DNA from: Marinagarivorans sp034519605
GTDB taxonomy: Bacteria; Pseudomonadota; Gammaproteobacteria; Pseudomonadales; Cellvibrionaceae
Length of the DNA: 64,000 nt
Direction: 5' to 3'
Assembly (NCBI GenBank): GCA_034519605.1
Contig: JAXHOG010000072.1
Coordinates: 81,255 to 145,254 of the forward strand
This document shows, in pieces, positions 25,702 to 34,265 of this stretch (positions are counted from its first letter, which is position 1; each line of letters starts with the position of its first letter). The notes beneath the pieces were generated by a model. The model did no database searches and was not told the origin of the DNA. It was given only the letters and a program-made list of their open reading frames with translations. The position numbers were made by a program, and so were the translations under genes.

Positions 25702-26007
25702 TTACTGGATACTGAATAACCGTTCAAAACTTGAAATCGAAAATATTTTTTTCACTTCGGGTGAACAATTGGAAATAGTAATTGATGCGCGATCACCGCC
25801 GGCATAATCTCGCAACACCAACAACATACCTAACGCCGAGCTATCCAAATATTCGGCCTTTCTCAGATTAACTTCATAACCGTTCAAACCGCCCTTGGCA
25901 TTTTCATAACAACTGCGAAATTCATCCAGCAAACTAGCGTCAAAACGACCATCAATTTCAATGGTTAATACATTGCCATCACCAGAAATAAAAGAATTAA
26001 TTGTCAT
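25702..26007 (-). CDS. hsbA: STAS-domain anti-anti-sigma factor (HsbA-like)
   Basis: A 101-residue STAS protein with the regulatory serine in KAEYLDSSALGMLLVLRD. In Pseudomonas, HsbA shuttles between FlgM (freeing FliA) and a diguanylate cyclase depending on its phosphorylation by HsbR. AGGTG lies 7 bases before the ATG. It is the first gene of the hsbA-hsbR-hptB-fliK run. The fliE-fliJ genes that often precede it are absent here, replaced by a divergent cysH. Confidence 0.87.
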   Translation of the reverse strand: MTINSFISGDGNVLTIEIDGRFDASLLDEFRSCYENAKGGLNGYEVNLRKAEYLDSSALGMLLVLRDYAGGDRASITISNCSPEVKKIFSISSFERLFSIQ

Positions 26008-26080
26008 GTTTGTTCACCTATAAGTCGACATTACACTACTTAACAATAAAGATACGCTATAGCTCGATGCCGTTTAAAAG

Positions 26081-26108
26081 CATCAAGACCGCATCAAACC
26101 TTCATCAA
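26081..26108. promoter_or_regulatory. Three TTGATG repeats phased at 11 bp (likely operator)
   Basis: On the minus strand TTGATG occurs three times (plus-strand CATCAA at 26081-26086, 26092-26097, 26103-26108). Starts are exactly 11 bp apart, one helical turn. The array lies between the divergent hsbA and cysH starts, 74 bp from hsbA and 140 bp from cysH. Phased direct repeats of this kind are typical of response-regulator or LysR-type binding, but the factor is unknown. Confidence 0.55.
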
Positions 26109-26247
26109 AGAATAGTAGAAAAATCTCAATGTGCGAGCCTAAAGCGAGAGCGAGCACAATTTGAGCGGCGCAAGGTTATTTTGTTATGCTCTCGGCCTTA
26201 CGCTACCTACTGGCCCTAAAAATGCCAAACTTCCTGTTTTTTTAACA

Positions 26248-26973
26248 ATGGATTTAATCATGCTTGCTGTTGATATCGATAACGAACTCCAAAAACAAAG
26301 TCCACGCCAAATTCTTAAATATGCGCTCGAAAACCATGAAAATATTGGTATTTCGTTTAGCGGTGCCGAGGATGTTGTTCTGATTGATATGGCCACCAAA
26401 ATCAGGCCGGATGTCCAAATTTTTACCTTAGATACCGGCCGTTTACACGCCGAAACCTATGCTTTTATTGGCCGTGTGAGCGAGCATTATAAAATCGACA
26501 TACAAATTATGTTCCCGCAAGCCAGCGCAGTTGAAGAGCTTGTATCGAATAAGGGTTTATTCAGCTTTTACCAAGATGACCACAAAGAGTGTTGTGGCAT
26601 TCGTAAAATTGAGCCTCTCAAGCGTAAACTCGCCACGCTTGATGCCTGGGTTACAGGCCAACGTAAAGATCAAAGCCCCGGTACACGCTTAGGCATTCCG
26701 GTGATTCAGGAAGATAAAAACTTTGCGGGCCCAGGTCGCACGCTCACTAAATATAACCCGCTAGCCAACTGGTCAAGCGAAGAGGTTTGGATGCATATTC
26801 GCGCCTTAGAGGTGCCCTACAATGCACTGCACGATCAGGGTTTTATTTCGATTGGTTGCCAACCCTGCACCAAAGCCGTGGGGCCAAATCAACACGAGCG
26901 TGAAGGCCGTTGGTGGTGGGAAGATGCCACTAAAAAGGAATGCGGCCTGCACAATGAAAACATCAAGGAATAA
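26248..26973 (+). CDS. cysH: Phosphosulfate reductase, iron-sulfur (APS) type
   Basis: Reduces adenylyl sulfate to sulfite with thioredoxin. The 4Fe-4S ligands CC (DDHKECCGIRKIEP) and CxxC (SIGCQPCT), and the catalytic tail KKECGLHNENI, mark the APS-reductase group rather than the cluster-free PAPS type of enterics. SFSGAEDVVLIDMA and the phosphate-binding GQRKDQSPGTR are also present. The start is uncertain: ATG 26248 (241 residues) or ATG 26260. Earlier in-frame starts lie in non-conserved sequence. It is convergent with cysB across a bidirectional terminator. Confidence 0.93.
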   Translation: MDLIMLAVDIDNELQKQSPRQILKYALENHENIGISFSGAEDVVLIDMATKIRPDVQIFTLDTGRLHAETYAFIGRVSEHYKIDIQIMFPQASAVEELVSNKGLFSFYQDDHKECCGIRKIEPLKRKLATLDAWVTGQRKDQSPGTRLGIPVIQEDKNFAGPGRTLTKYNPLANWSSEEVWMHIRALEVPYNALHDQGFISIGCQPCTKAVGPNQHEREGRWWWEDATKKECGLHNENIKE

Positions 26974-27046
26974 AAACCCGCTATTGCAGAACCGAGGTTG
27001 TGACACCGAGGCTAGGTGACCGAGAGACTATAAATAGCACGGACAT

Positions 27047-27074
27047 AAAAAAAGCCTCCACTGAGGCTTTTTTT
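27047..27074. terminator. Bidirectional terminator between cysH and cysB
   Basis: Twelve-base arms (AAAAAAAGCCTC/GAGGCTTTTTTT) around a CACT loop give a stem with T-runs on both strands. It serves convergent cysH (plus) and cysB (minus). Confidence 0.92.
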
Positions 27075-27096
27075 ATTTTTTTAAAATACCCAGCTC

Positions 27097-28071
27097 TTAA
27101 ACCTCGGGAATAACAATGCCAGATAAAAGCTCATCCAACTCAATTTTGGAGCCGCAATTAAATGCCGCGTCCACCAGTTGACGGGTAAGGTGCGGGGCAA
27201 ATAACTCAATAAAATCGTACATAAAACCGCGCAAAAACGTGCCGCGCCGAAACGCTAAACGTGTAGTACTGGATTTAAAAAGATGGCTGGCATCAATCGC
27301 AACCAGATCAGAATCGATCTCGGGGTTGTAGGCTTGTTTGGCGACAATGCCAACACCAATACCCAAGCGCACATAGGTTTTAATGACATCGGCATCGGCG
27401 GCGGTAAAAACTACGCGAGGAGCCAAACCATGCTCCATAAAGGCTTCGTCAAGTTTGGAGCGTCCGGTAAAACCAAAAATATAGGTCACTAAGGGGTGAC
27501 GTGCGACGTCTTGAATGGTGAGCTGTGATAACTGACACAACGGGTGATTTTTGGGCACTAAAATGCAACGGTTCCAGTTGTAGCAAGGCAACATAATCAG
27601 GTCACTGAATAAATCCATCGCCTCTGTCGCTATCGCAAAATCTACCGAGCCATCAGCCGCCATTTCCGAAATTTGCATCGGCGTGCCTTGGTTCAACTGC
27701 AGCGAAACCTCGGGATACTCTTTGATAAATTTACTTATTACATCTGGCAACACATAACGCGCCTGCGTATGGGTTGTGGCGATCGAAAGATTTCCTTTAC
27801 GCACGTTGCTAAACTCTTGGGCGACCTGCTTGATACTTTCGACTTTGCGCAGAATTTCCCCCGCAGTACGCAATATCGCCTCGCCGGCGGGTGTTATGCG
27901 GGTGAGATGTTTACCACTGCGCGAAAATACTTCGACGCCGAGCTCATCTTCGAGTAAACGAATTTGTTTACTGATACCCGGCTGGGAGGTATACAAACTT
28001 TGTGCTGTTGCGGAAACATTGAGGTCGTGATGAGCAACCTCCCATATATAGCGTAATTGCTGGAGTTTCAT
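27097..28071 (-). CDS. cysB: LysR-type regulator CysB
   Basis: Master activator of sulfate assimilation, responding to N-acetylserine/O-acetylserine. The winged helix-turn-helix is at residues 1-60 (MKLQQLRYIWEVAHHDLNVS...TSQPGISKQIRLLEDELG in pieces), with a ligand domain after residue 90 (TTHTQARYVLP, LNQGTPMQI, IFGFTGRSKLDEAF). ATG 28071 has GGAGG seven bases upstream and gives the canonical 324 residues. Its likely target cysH lies just downstream on the other strand. The 28072-28345 gap toward cysQ shows no clear extra element. Confidence 0.96.
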   Translation of the reverse strand: MKLQQLRYIWEVAHHDLNVSATAQSLYTSQPGISKQIRLLEDELGVEVFSRSGKHLTRITPAGEAILRTAGEILRKVESIKQVAQEFSNVRKGNLSIATTHTQARYVLPDVISKFIKEYPEVSLQLNQGTPMQISEMAADGSVDFAIATEAMDLFSDLIMLPCYNWNRCILVPKNHPLCQLSQLTIQDVARHPLVTYIFGFTGRSKLDEAFMEHGLAPRVVFTAADADVIKTYVRLGIGVGIVAKQAYNPEIDSDLVAIDASHLFKSSTTRLAFRRGTFLRGFMYDFIELFAPHLTRQLVDAAFNCGSKIELDELLSGIVIPEV

Positions 28072-28345
28072 TATGCCCTCCGGTAGGCGGCAATAAAGGT
28101 TAACAAATGAAGGACTAGGTATCGGTAAAGCAAACCAGCACAACAATTTGCTTATAAAAAGATCAAAAAATATCCAACTGAAGAATAGGTGCAAACACTT
28201 TAATTTGCCAACCCTTTTATAACTCAATATAGCTATTTAAAGGTTTTATTATTCTTGTAATGATCTCTTGTTCCTAATCTAGCACTCAAAAAGCAACCTG
28301 CTGGTTACTTGTCGGAAATATCGGCTTGATAAATTAAGGCTTATT

Positions 28346-29221
28346 TTATTTCTCGACCAAAACAGGCTCGAGCCATAAACCACAAAAATCTAAGTTAGGC
28401 GCCAAAGCGACAAACTCTGGATTTAAAAAAGATGCGCGCGGCCAATAATCGAGTGGTAAGCCATCACCTAAACACACTAAACGACCGCCCGCACACTCCA
28501 ATATTACCTGCGCGGCGGCAGTATCCCATTGCGACGTTGGCCCACGCCGAATATAAATATCGGCCTGCCCCTCGGCAATGCGGCACATTTTTAAAGAGCT
28601 ACCCACCGCTGTACGCGAGGCCACGTTCACAAGGTTTAATAACGGGTCATTAGCCTGATCATGAAATCGACTGGTGAGCACGCGCGCACCAAGGTGGGAT
28701 AAAACGGCAGATGCCGTTAAAGGCTTGATCAAACCATTAACCACTTTAAAGGCGCGATATTGTTGTAGCGTCGCTGGCCGCGCGATGGTTTGATCATCCG
28801 CTATTGCCCAATAAAGTTCATCGGTCACCGGCGAATAGACAACGCCAAAGACGACCTGCCCCGCCACAATTAAAGCAATATTCACCGTAAATTCACCGGT
28901 TTTAGCGATAAATTCACGGGTGCCATCCAAAGGATCAATTAACCAGTAACAATTCCAACGGGCACGCTGTTCAAATTCCGGCGCCTCGCCCTCTTCGCTT
29001 AGGATAGGCCAATCCGATAACTTTTTAAGTGCCGCACAAATGTAATCGTGAGAGGCCAAATCAGCTTGCGTTACCGGGCTGCAATCACTTTTATGTAGGG
29101 TTTCTATGGCACCCGCATAAAAATCTAACGTGAGCTTACCTGCCGACACAGCAATATCTAACAAGGCCGCTAACCACGGCGCCTCATGCTCTAAAGTTTT
29201 TACGGGCCAAGCCACTGTCAT
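28346..29221 (-). CDS. cysQ: 3'(2'),5'-bisphosphate nucleotidase CysQ
   Basis: Inositol-monophosphatase-fold phosphatase that removes 3'-phosphoadenosine 5'-phosphate produced in sulfur metabolism. Metal-binding motifs are present: SEEGEAPEF, WLIDPLDGTREF and QWDTAAAQVILECAGG. ATG 29221 (291 residues) is preferred for a GAG-containing site upstream; ATG 29230 is the alternative. It is near cysB/cysH and divergent from the DUF3530 gene. Confidence 0.93.
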   Translation of the reverse strand: MTVAWPVKTLEHEAPWLAALLDIAVSAGKLTLDFYAGAIETLHKSDCSPVTQADLASHDYICAALKKLSDWPILSEEGEAPEFEQRARWNCYWLIDPLDGTREFIAKTGEFTVNIALIVAGQVVFGVVYSPVTDELYWAIADDQTIARPATLQQYRAFKVVNGLIKPLTASAVLSHLGARVLTSRFHDQANDPLLNLVNVASRTAVGSSLKMCRIAEGQADIYIRRGPTSQWDTAAAQVILECAGGRLVCLGDGLPLDYWPRASFLNPEFVALAPNLDFCGLWLEPVLVEK

Positions 29222-29333
29222 CTTTAACATCTCAAAGGTTGTTAAACCGTGTACACAAGTACTGTAACAGCTGAGGCATCTGCTATGTTTGCTGTAAGCC
29301 AACTCTAAATAACACCCTAGGATAGCTAACGCA

Positions 29334-30596
29334 GTGATCACCTCAAAATTGTTATTCCGTATTGCTGCACTCACCGGCACGTTTTTAGCCTTGTTAATCG
29401 CTCACAATAGTGATGCACAAACGCCCCCTGTCACCACAAATACTGATGCGCCGAAGGATGCAAAAGCGATAGCAGACAAAACCCAAAACGACACTCAAAA
29501 GAATGCGGCCGTAACAGAACCGAAAAATAAAGACGCACCAAAAGACTCAGCAAAAACGAGCGAAGATAACCCCGAAAATATAGACAAACCTGTTGCTGTG
29601 CCGCTCGGCGCAGGTCAAAGCTATTACCAAACACCCGCAAGAGAACAAAAATTACTGCAGGACTTCACTCAAGGCCCTTTAGGTTCTGGTGAAGCGATTG
29701 AATTAAATACAGAAAACGAAACATTCATCGCGCTATGGCGCAGCGATACCAGTGGCAACCCCAAAGGCGCGGCGCTAATACTTCCAGACGAACAAATCAG
29801 CATGCTGGAAAATAACAGCATTCGGAATATCCAAACCTATTTAAGCCAACGTGGATGGTCGACCTTAACCATTGCGCTACCCAAGACCTATAAAGCACCA
29901 CCGCCAGCGGTTGCACCAATTGTTGAAGTCAAAAAAATCGTACCACCAGAATCCACAAAAGAAGAAGCCGCCGAAGCGCCAAGTAAAAAGGAGGCGGATA
30001 TCGTATTTGATGAGGATAAAAAAGCTGTCGATGCGGATACGCAACAAGCCGAAGACACAAAAACGGCCGAGAGCAAAGACGCTAATGCCAGTGAACAACA
30101 AGCTATAGCGCCACCCGAACCACCGCCCCCGGTCGAACCGATTGCGCAAGCACGGCTAAAGTCTGCGCTCGATTTTCTACAACAAAAAGGGCAGAAAAAT
30201 ATTGTGGTGATTGCGGAAGGTGCAGGCGGCGCAAGGATATTATGGTATTTAAAGGAGGCGATGGCAGGCGCTGAAGCCGAGCCAAAAGCACCGATAAATG
30301 GGCTGATAATGCTGGATGCCAATCTGGCTATCGCCGAGCTTGCCGGTTGGAATGCGTATGACGTCATCACCAAACTCACAATTCCTACACTCGATATTAC
30401 CCATGCGCCTTACTCGCAATCGCCCGAGGCCGCCGCCATTATTACCACACAAAAACGACGCAATGCCGCGCAAGTGGGTCATGTGCCCATATACCAGCAA
30501 CGCACGCTTGCGCCCGCCACACTGGCTAGCTCAGAAATGCGCATTACCCGTGTAATTAGAGGATTCTTAAAAAAATACCTAGAGTCCGAACCTTGA
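29334..30596 (+). CDS. Exported DUF3530-family protein
   Basis: A 420-residue protein with a signal peptide (LFRIAALTGTFLALLIAHNSDA) and an Asp/Lys/Pro-rich linker (30-90). It then has an alpha/beta-hydrolase-like fold typical of DUF3530 (GAALILPDEQ, YLSQRGWSTLTIALP, NIVVIAEGAGGARIL, PTLDITHAPYSQSP, RVIRGFLKKYL). Residues 195-275 are a second low-complexity acidic/Ala-rich insert that splits the fold. The usual GxSxG nucleophile reads EGAGG, so the serine is missing and hydrolase activity is doubtful. The GTG start has an AGGATAG upstream. Function is unknown. Confidence 0.75.
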   Translation: MITSKLLFRIAALTGTFLALLIAHNSDAQTPPVTTNTDAPKDAKAIADKTQNDTQKNAAVTEPKNKDAPKDSAKTSEDNPENIDKPVAVPLGAGQSYYQTPAREQKLLQDFTQGPLGSGEAIELNTENETFIALWRSDTSGNPKGAALILPDEQISMLENNSIRNIQTYLSQRGWSTLTIALPKTYKAPPPAVAPIVEVKKIVPPESTKEEAAEAPSKKEADIVFDEDKKAVDADTQQAEDTKTAESKDANASEQQAIAPPEPPPPVEPIAQARLKSALDFLQQKGQKNIVVIAEGAGGARILWYLKEAMAGAEAEPKAPINGLIMLDANLAIAELAGWNAYDVITKLTIPTLDITHAPYSQSPEAAAIITTQKRRNAAQVGHVPIYQQRTLAPATLASSEMRITRVIRGFLKKYLESEP

Positions 30597-30762
30597 GCAT
30601 AAAAACACCAAGGCTACAGACCTCAATCAATGTATCGAAGACTCCGCTTAAAGCGTGAAGCAAAACACTAATGCCGACACAGCAAGGGGTTTTTCGCGAC
30701 CAAGTCACTTGGCAGCCATGTTAATATTTCGCGCTTTAAAACCACCACTTAAGCCACGAGAA

Positions 30763-31599
30763 ATGATCATGCTGAGCCATCCACGCCAAACAACCATTAA
30801 GCTATTTAAAACAACCATTACATATGCGACGGGCATTTTGATCGCTGTACTTTGTTCTTCCGGCGCGTTTGCAACCACGGTGCAATTTCAAACCAATATG
30901 GGCGATTTTGAAGTCGCTCTTTTTGATGAAACGGCGCCTGCATCGGTTAAAAACTTTTTGGATTACGTTAATAGTAATGCCTATAAAAACAATATTTTTC
31001 ATCGTTCTATACAAGATTTCGTCGTGCAAGCGGGTGGCTACAAAATTGGACCGCCAACAGGTGAGGATAAAATATTCTCTATTTACCCAGTCACGACTAA
31101 GCCAGCCGTTAAAAATGAGCCGAAAATATCTAACCTACTCGGCACGCTCGCCTACGCTAAGCTCGGCAACAACGCCAACAGCGCGACAAGCCAATGGTTT
31201 TTTAATCTAGATAACAACAGTGCTAATTTGGATTATCAAAACGGTGGTTTTACTGTTTTTGGTCAAGTGATTAACAACGGCATGACAATTGTTAACTCTA
31301 TCGCCGCATTGAAAACGGAGACACTTAACGATAATTTTACAGATATCCCTTTAATTGACTTTATGGCTAATACTAAATTAGAAGAAGACAATTTCGTCAC
31401 TATTTACAACATTATTGTTATAGATCCAGATCCAAAAAGTGCTGCAAACCTTAAACCCGCGATGATCGACCTCAAGCTTGCGCCTCAAGACACATCATCG
31501 TCGGGCGGTGGCTATTTGGGTTTAGCGTTTTTAATGTTATTAACAATGGCAACCATAATCCGAGCATCAACCACAAGAGCTGTAAAAACTAAACTTTAA
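30763..31599 (+). CDS. Cyclophilin-type peptidyl-prolyl isomerase with C-terminal sorting-like tail
   Basis: Exported prolyl isomerase. A signal peptide (TTITYATGILIAVLCSSGAFA) precedes a cyclophilin domain with NIFHRSIQDFVVQAGGYK and GTLAYAKLGNNANSATSQWF, parts of the PPIase core. The C-terminus is unusual: SSSGGGYLGLAFLMLL, more hydrophobic residues, then a basic stretch (TTRAVKTKL). This tripartite tail matches the GlyGly-CTERM pattern processed by rhombosortase. ATG 30763 is preferred; an earlier in-frame start adds 36 residues with no signal-peptide logic. It is 278 residues from the chosen start. Confidence 0.82.
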   Translation: MIMLSHPRQTTIKLFKTTITYATGILIAVLCSSGAFATTVQFQTNMGDFEVALFDETAPASVKNFLDYVNSNAYKNNIFHRSIQDFVVQAGGYKIGPPTGEDKIFSIYPVTTKPAVKNEPKISNLLGTLAYAKLGNNANSATSQWFFNLDNNSANLDYQNGGFTVFGQVINNGMTIVNSIAALKTETLNDNFTDIPLIDFMANTKLEEDNFVTIYNIIVIDPDPKSAANLKPAMIDLKLAPQDTSSSGGGYLGLAFLMLLTMATIIRASTTRAVKTKL

Positions 31600-31612
31600 G
31601 TATTTATCGGCT

Positions 31613-31635
31613 GCGAGCTAGCATGGCTAGCTCGC
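31613..31635. repeat. Perfect 10-bp hairpin after the cyclophilin gene
   Basis: GCGAGCTAGC and its exact complement around ATG lie 14 bp past the stop. There is no T-run, so a terminator role is uncertain. Confidence 0.6.
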
Positions 31636-31745
31636 CTATAAAAAGCCGTATCGATTCACACAACAATGACACTCATCTACACCCTTCTACACTCATCCAT
31701 AGCACCGCGCAGTTCGTCATTGTTCCCAGTAACATCTCTGTAAAA

Positions 31746-31822
31746 GCCGACGCTTAAAATGCCCTTAAAATAACCGCCCAACGGCATCTCCCGTGTGTAA
31801 TTATCAAGTGGCTAAATAGTTA
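31746..31822 (+). repeat. Dispersed repeat, copy B
   Basis: It aligns with the right half of copy A: CGCTTAAAATGCCC, AAAATAACCGCCCAAC, GGCAT, CGTGTG, then AATAGTTA at the end. It is the same orientation as copy A, but the left inverted arm is missing. Confidence 0.8.
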
Positions 31823-31853
31823 AGTGGCTAAATAGTTAAGTGACTAAATAGTT
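31806..31853 (+). repeat. 3 x 16-bp tandem repeat next to bioD
   Basis: Three units of AAGTGGCTAAATAGTT (the third has A for G) run up to the bioD stop. The unit contains the AATAGTT end of the dispersed repeat, so the array grew from its terminus. Confidence 0.9.
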
Positions 31854-31860
31854 ACGTTGT

Positions 31861-32526
31861 TTATTCGCACAACAAATCCGTTACATCCACTTGATCTTCC
31901 GCAAACCCCACCACCCCCAAACACGGTGCGGGGATTAGGGTTTTTAGGGTTTCGATATTGGCCTGTAGGTTGGGCATATCCGGTTCCATACAATTGGCGA
32001 CCCAGCCTGCCAACGGCAAGCCGTCGCGGATAATGGCTTCGGCAGTTAAGAGCGCGTGATTTAAACAGCCCAAACGCACAGCCACTACCAAGATCACCGG
32101 CGTTTGTAGCGCGGCAGGTAGTTGGCTGAGGGATTCGCGATCGTTAAGTGGCACTCGCCAGCCGCCAGCGCCCTCAATCAAACAAATGTCGGCCTTAGTC
32201 ATCAAAGTGCCACGACACATGCCCGCCACCCTATCCAACGTTAAACGACGGCCTTCTAACGCGGCGGCAATATGGGGCGCGGTGGCGGCTTTGAGGGCGA
32301 AGGGGTTGATGAGTGCGTAGTCGAGTTTGACAGTGGCGGCTTGCTGAAGGGCGAGTGCGTCGTCGTTACATAGGCCTTGTTCGCTCTCTTCGCAGCCTGC
32401 CGCTATGGGTTTAAGCGCCATGGTGGTTTTACCGGCTTTGGCAAAGGCTTTAAGTAAGGCGCAAGCAATGTAGGTTTTGCCCACACCGGTATCGGTGCCG
32501 GTGATGAAGTAGGTTTTTTTGGCCAT
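31861..32526 (-). CDS. bioD: Dethiobiotin synthetase
   Basis: ATP-dependent carboxylation/cyclisation of diaminopelargonate to dethiobiotin. The P-loop is GTDTGVGKT at the N-terminus, followed by KPIAAGCE and LIEGAGGWRVPL. ATG 32526 has GGAG just upstream and gives 221 residues, the usual size. It is the last gene of the bio run; a dispersed repeat fills the 159 bp between bioHC and bioD. Confidence 0.95.
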   Translation of the reverse strand: MAKKTYFITGTDTGVGKTYIACALLKAFAKAGKTTMALKPIAAGCEESEQGLCNDDALALQQAATVKLDYALINPFALKAATAPHIAAALEGRRLTLDRVAGMCRGTLMTKADICLIEGAGGWRVPLNDRESLSQLPAALQTPVILVVAVRLGCLNHALLTAEAIIRDGLPLAGWVANCMEPDMPNLQANIETLKTLIPAPCLGVVGFAEDQVDVTDLLCE

Positions 32527-32534
32527 AGGGGCTC

Positions 32535-32661
32535 CAAGAATGGATGGGTCGCTATTCAAGCGTTCTGGACTTTGTGCTCCTGCAAAGTCTACCCCCCAGG
32601 CATCCATGCTGAGGCCGACGCTTCAATGCCTATAAAATCATCACCCAACCGCTTCTACACA
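32535..32661 (+). repeat. Dispersed repeat, copy C
   Basis: It contains GGGTCGCTATTCAAGCG (compare GGGCGCTATACAAGCGC in copy A), then GCATCCATGC, then GACGCTTCAATGCC and AAAATCATCACCCAACCGC. It aligns with copies A and B in the same orientation, with about 35 extra bases in the middle. It occupies the bioHC-bioD gap. Confidence 0.78.
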
Positions 32662-32685
32662 GATCGAGCGGGAATGCTTAGGTTT

Positions 32686-34265
32686 TTACTTTGGTTTTTT
32701 AAACGATAAATACAAACAATCATAACTAGCAACAAATTCACCCTCACCCGTACGAGGATAATGCTCTGCCAGAGTTTTGAATTTTGCGGGTGTCATCAAG
32801 CCTGTGGGCGCGCAGGGATGGCTGTTGTGGGCGCCTATGCCTTTTAACCCTTTAAGCAGTGGCGCAAGGCTTGAGTAGTGGCACAACTCGCGCGTATTGA
32901 CGATGGCAACATTCTCGCAGCCAGCTTCATTCATCGCATGCTGCACCTGCACTTGGCTAGCAAAACCATTCACATGCACACAATCATCCACCGCCTGCCA
33001 CGCGCTTTTTAACTCATGCAGGGTCGCGGGGCCGAGGGTGGCGATGCATGCCCAACCGCCCGGCTTTAATACGCGCATTAGCTCGCTAAACAATAACCGC
33101 AATTGACTGCACCACTGAATCGCCAAGCTCGAAACTACGCCATCCACGCTGCTATCGGCCAAGGGTAAATATTCGGCATCGGCGGCGATAAAACTTATCG
33201 CCCCACTTTCCACTTGCACACTGCAGCTTGTCCACGGGGGCACTCCATCCCTCCACAACGTTTTTTAGCTTCCGCCAACATGCCTTGTGCGATATCCAAA
33301 GCCATCACCTCGGCGCCTTGGGCAAGCAATGTTTTAGCAAGCGCGCCAGTGCCTGTCCCCACATCCAAAATGCGTTGATTCGCGACCGAAGGAAGGCGTT
33401 TGAGCACTGCGCTTGCCACGGTTTTTTGTACGTCGGCAATGGCTTCATAAGCGCCTGCGGCATGGCTAAAGGCTTTGGAGACTTTGTTTTTATTGGGGCC
33501 GGTGGAGTTATGGGTTTTGATAAAGACATCAATCGCACGAGCGAGCTGGGCGGGAGCCTCCAGCGGTAATAAATGGCTGTAACCTGCCAAAATTTGCACT
33601 TCGCCAAAGGCTTGCAGCGGTAAATTCGCGGGCACTAGTGCATCCTTAGCGGCCAATAGATGCAGTTGCGGTTTGGCAAAGGCTTGCAGTGCGGGGCGCT
33701 GATCCAGCGCTAACCAAGCCAAGGCTTGTGACCATACGGTCTGCTGCTCGGGTGTTGGTGCGGTGAGTTGTTTGTCCATCAAATTACGCAAGGTTTTTAG
33801 CTCGCGACTGCCTTTGCTTTGCAGCGCACAAAAGCGTTTAAAGGTCGCGCTAGCATCGTGATTAAAGTGCTCAACAAAGGAGGCAAATTCATCGGCGGGC
33901 ATGGCGGTTGGCCAGTCATCTACCTGCACAAAACAAGGGTTGCTGGCGACGGTGATTAAACCGCGCAAATGGGGAAGCTGCTGCGTAAGCGCCGCCGCGA
34001 TTTGGCCGCCCAGCGACCAACCCAACACATAGATTGAACGGCCAGCACCGAGGCTATTAATAGCATTAGCCAGCTCGCGAATTAGCTCTTCAAAAGCCAA
34101 AACACGCGCTGGCGACGCGCCAAAACCGGGCAGGTCAACCGTAGCTGTAGCGTAATGCGGCAATGCACCAATCACGGCTCGCCAGATTGCGCCGGTCGCG
34201 CCCCAACCATGAATACACACCAGCACTGGCGCATCGGCGAGTTGTCGCTGCCAGTGCAACATCAT
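32686..34265 (-). pseudogene. bioHC: BioH-BioC fusion with a single-base frameshift
   Basis: N-terminal half: BioH pimeloyl-ACP methyl ester esterase (residues 1-240; HGWG, nucleophile in GWSLGGQ, AAKDALVP, GYSHLLPLEAP). C-terminal half: BioC malonyl-ACP O-methyltransferase, starting with KNKVSKAFSHAAGAYE and the SAM motif ILDVGTGTGAL. After LAEAKK the frame runs out at 33195, and the rest of BioC (AAADAEYLPLADSS region, SSLAIQWCSQL, LKPGGWACIATLGP) continues in another frame to 32686. The shift must fall in 33195-33266. Adding one A to the A6 run (T6 at 33261-33266 on plus) restores one reading frame of about 526 residues. Real lesion, programmed slippage or sequencing error cannot be told apart. 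It overlaps bioF by 4 bases. Confidence 0.85.

Noticed and set aside
26050..26085. TAAA-N15-GCGTATCT as a FliA (sigma-28) promoter for hsbA
   Set aside because: Only 4 of 8 positions match at -10, not better than chance in A/T-rich DNA.
29872..30555. Several overlapping frames on both strands inside the DUF3530 gene
   Set aside because: They follow the repetitive Ala/Glu/Lys codons of the real gene and have no conserved features.
33258..33270. Programmed -1 frameshift at the A6 run in bioHC
   Set aside because: The run AAAAAAC is not in the frame needed for the X-XXY-YYZ slippery rule and no stimulatory hairpin was evident; a one-base indel is simpler.
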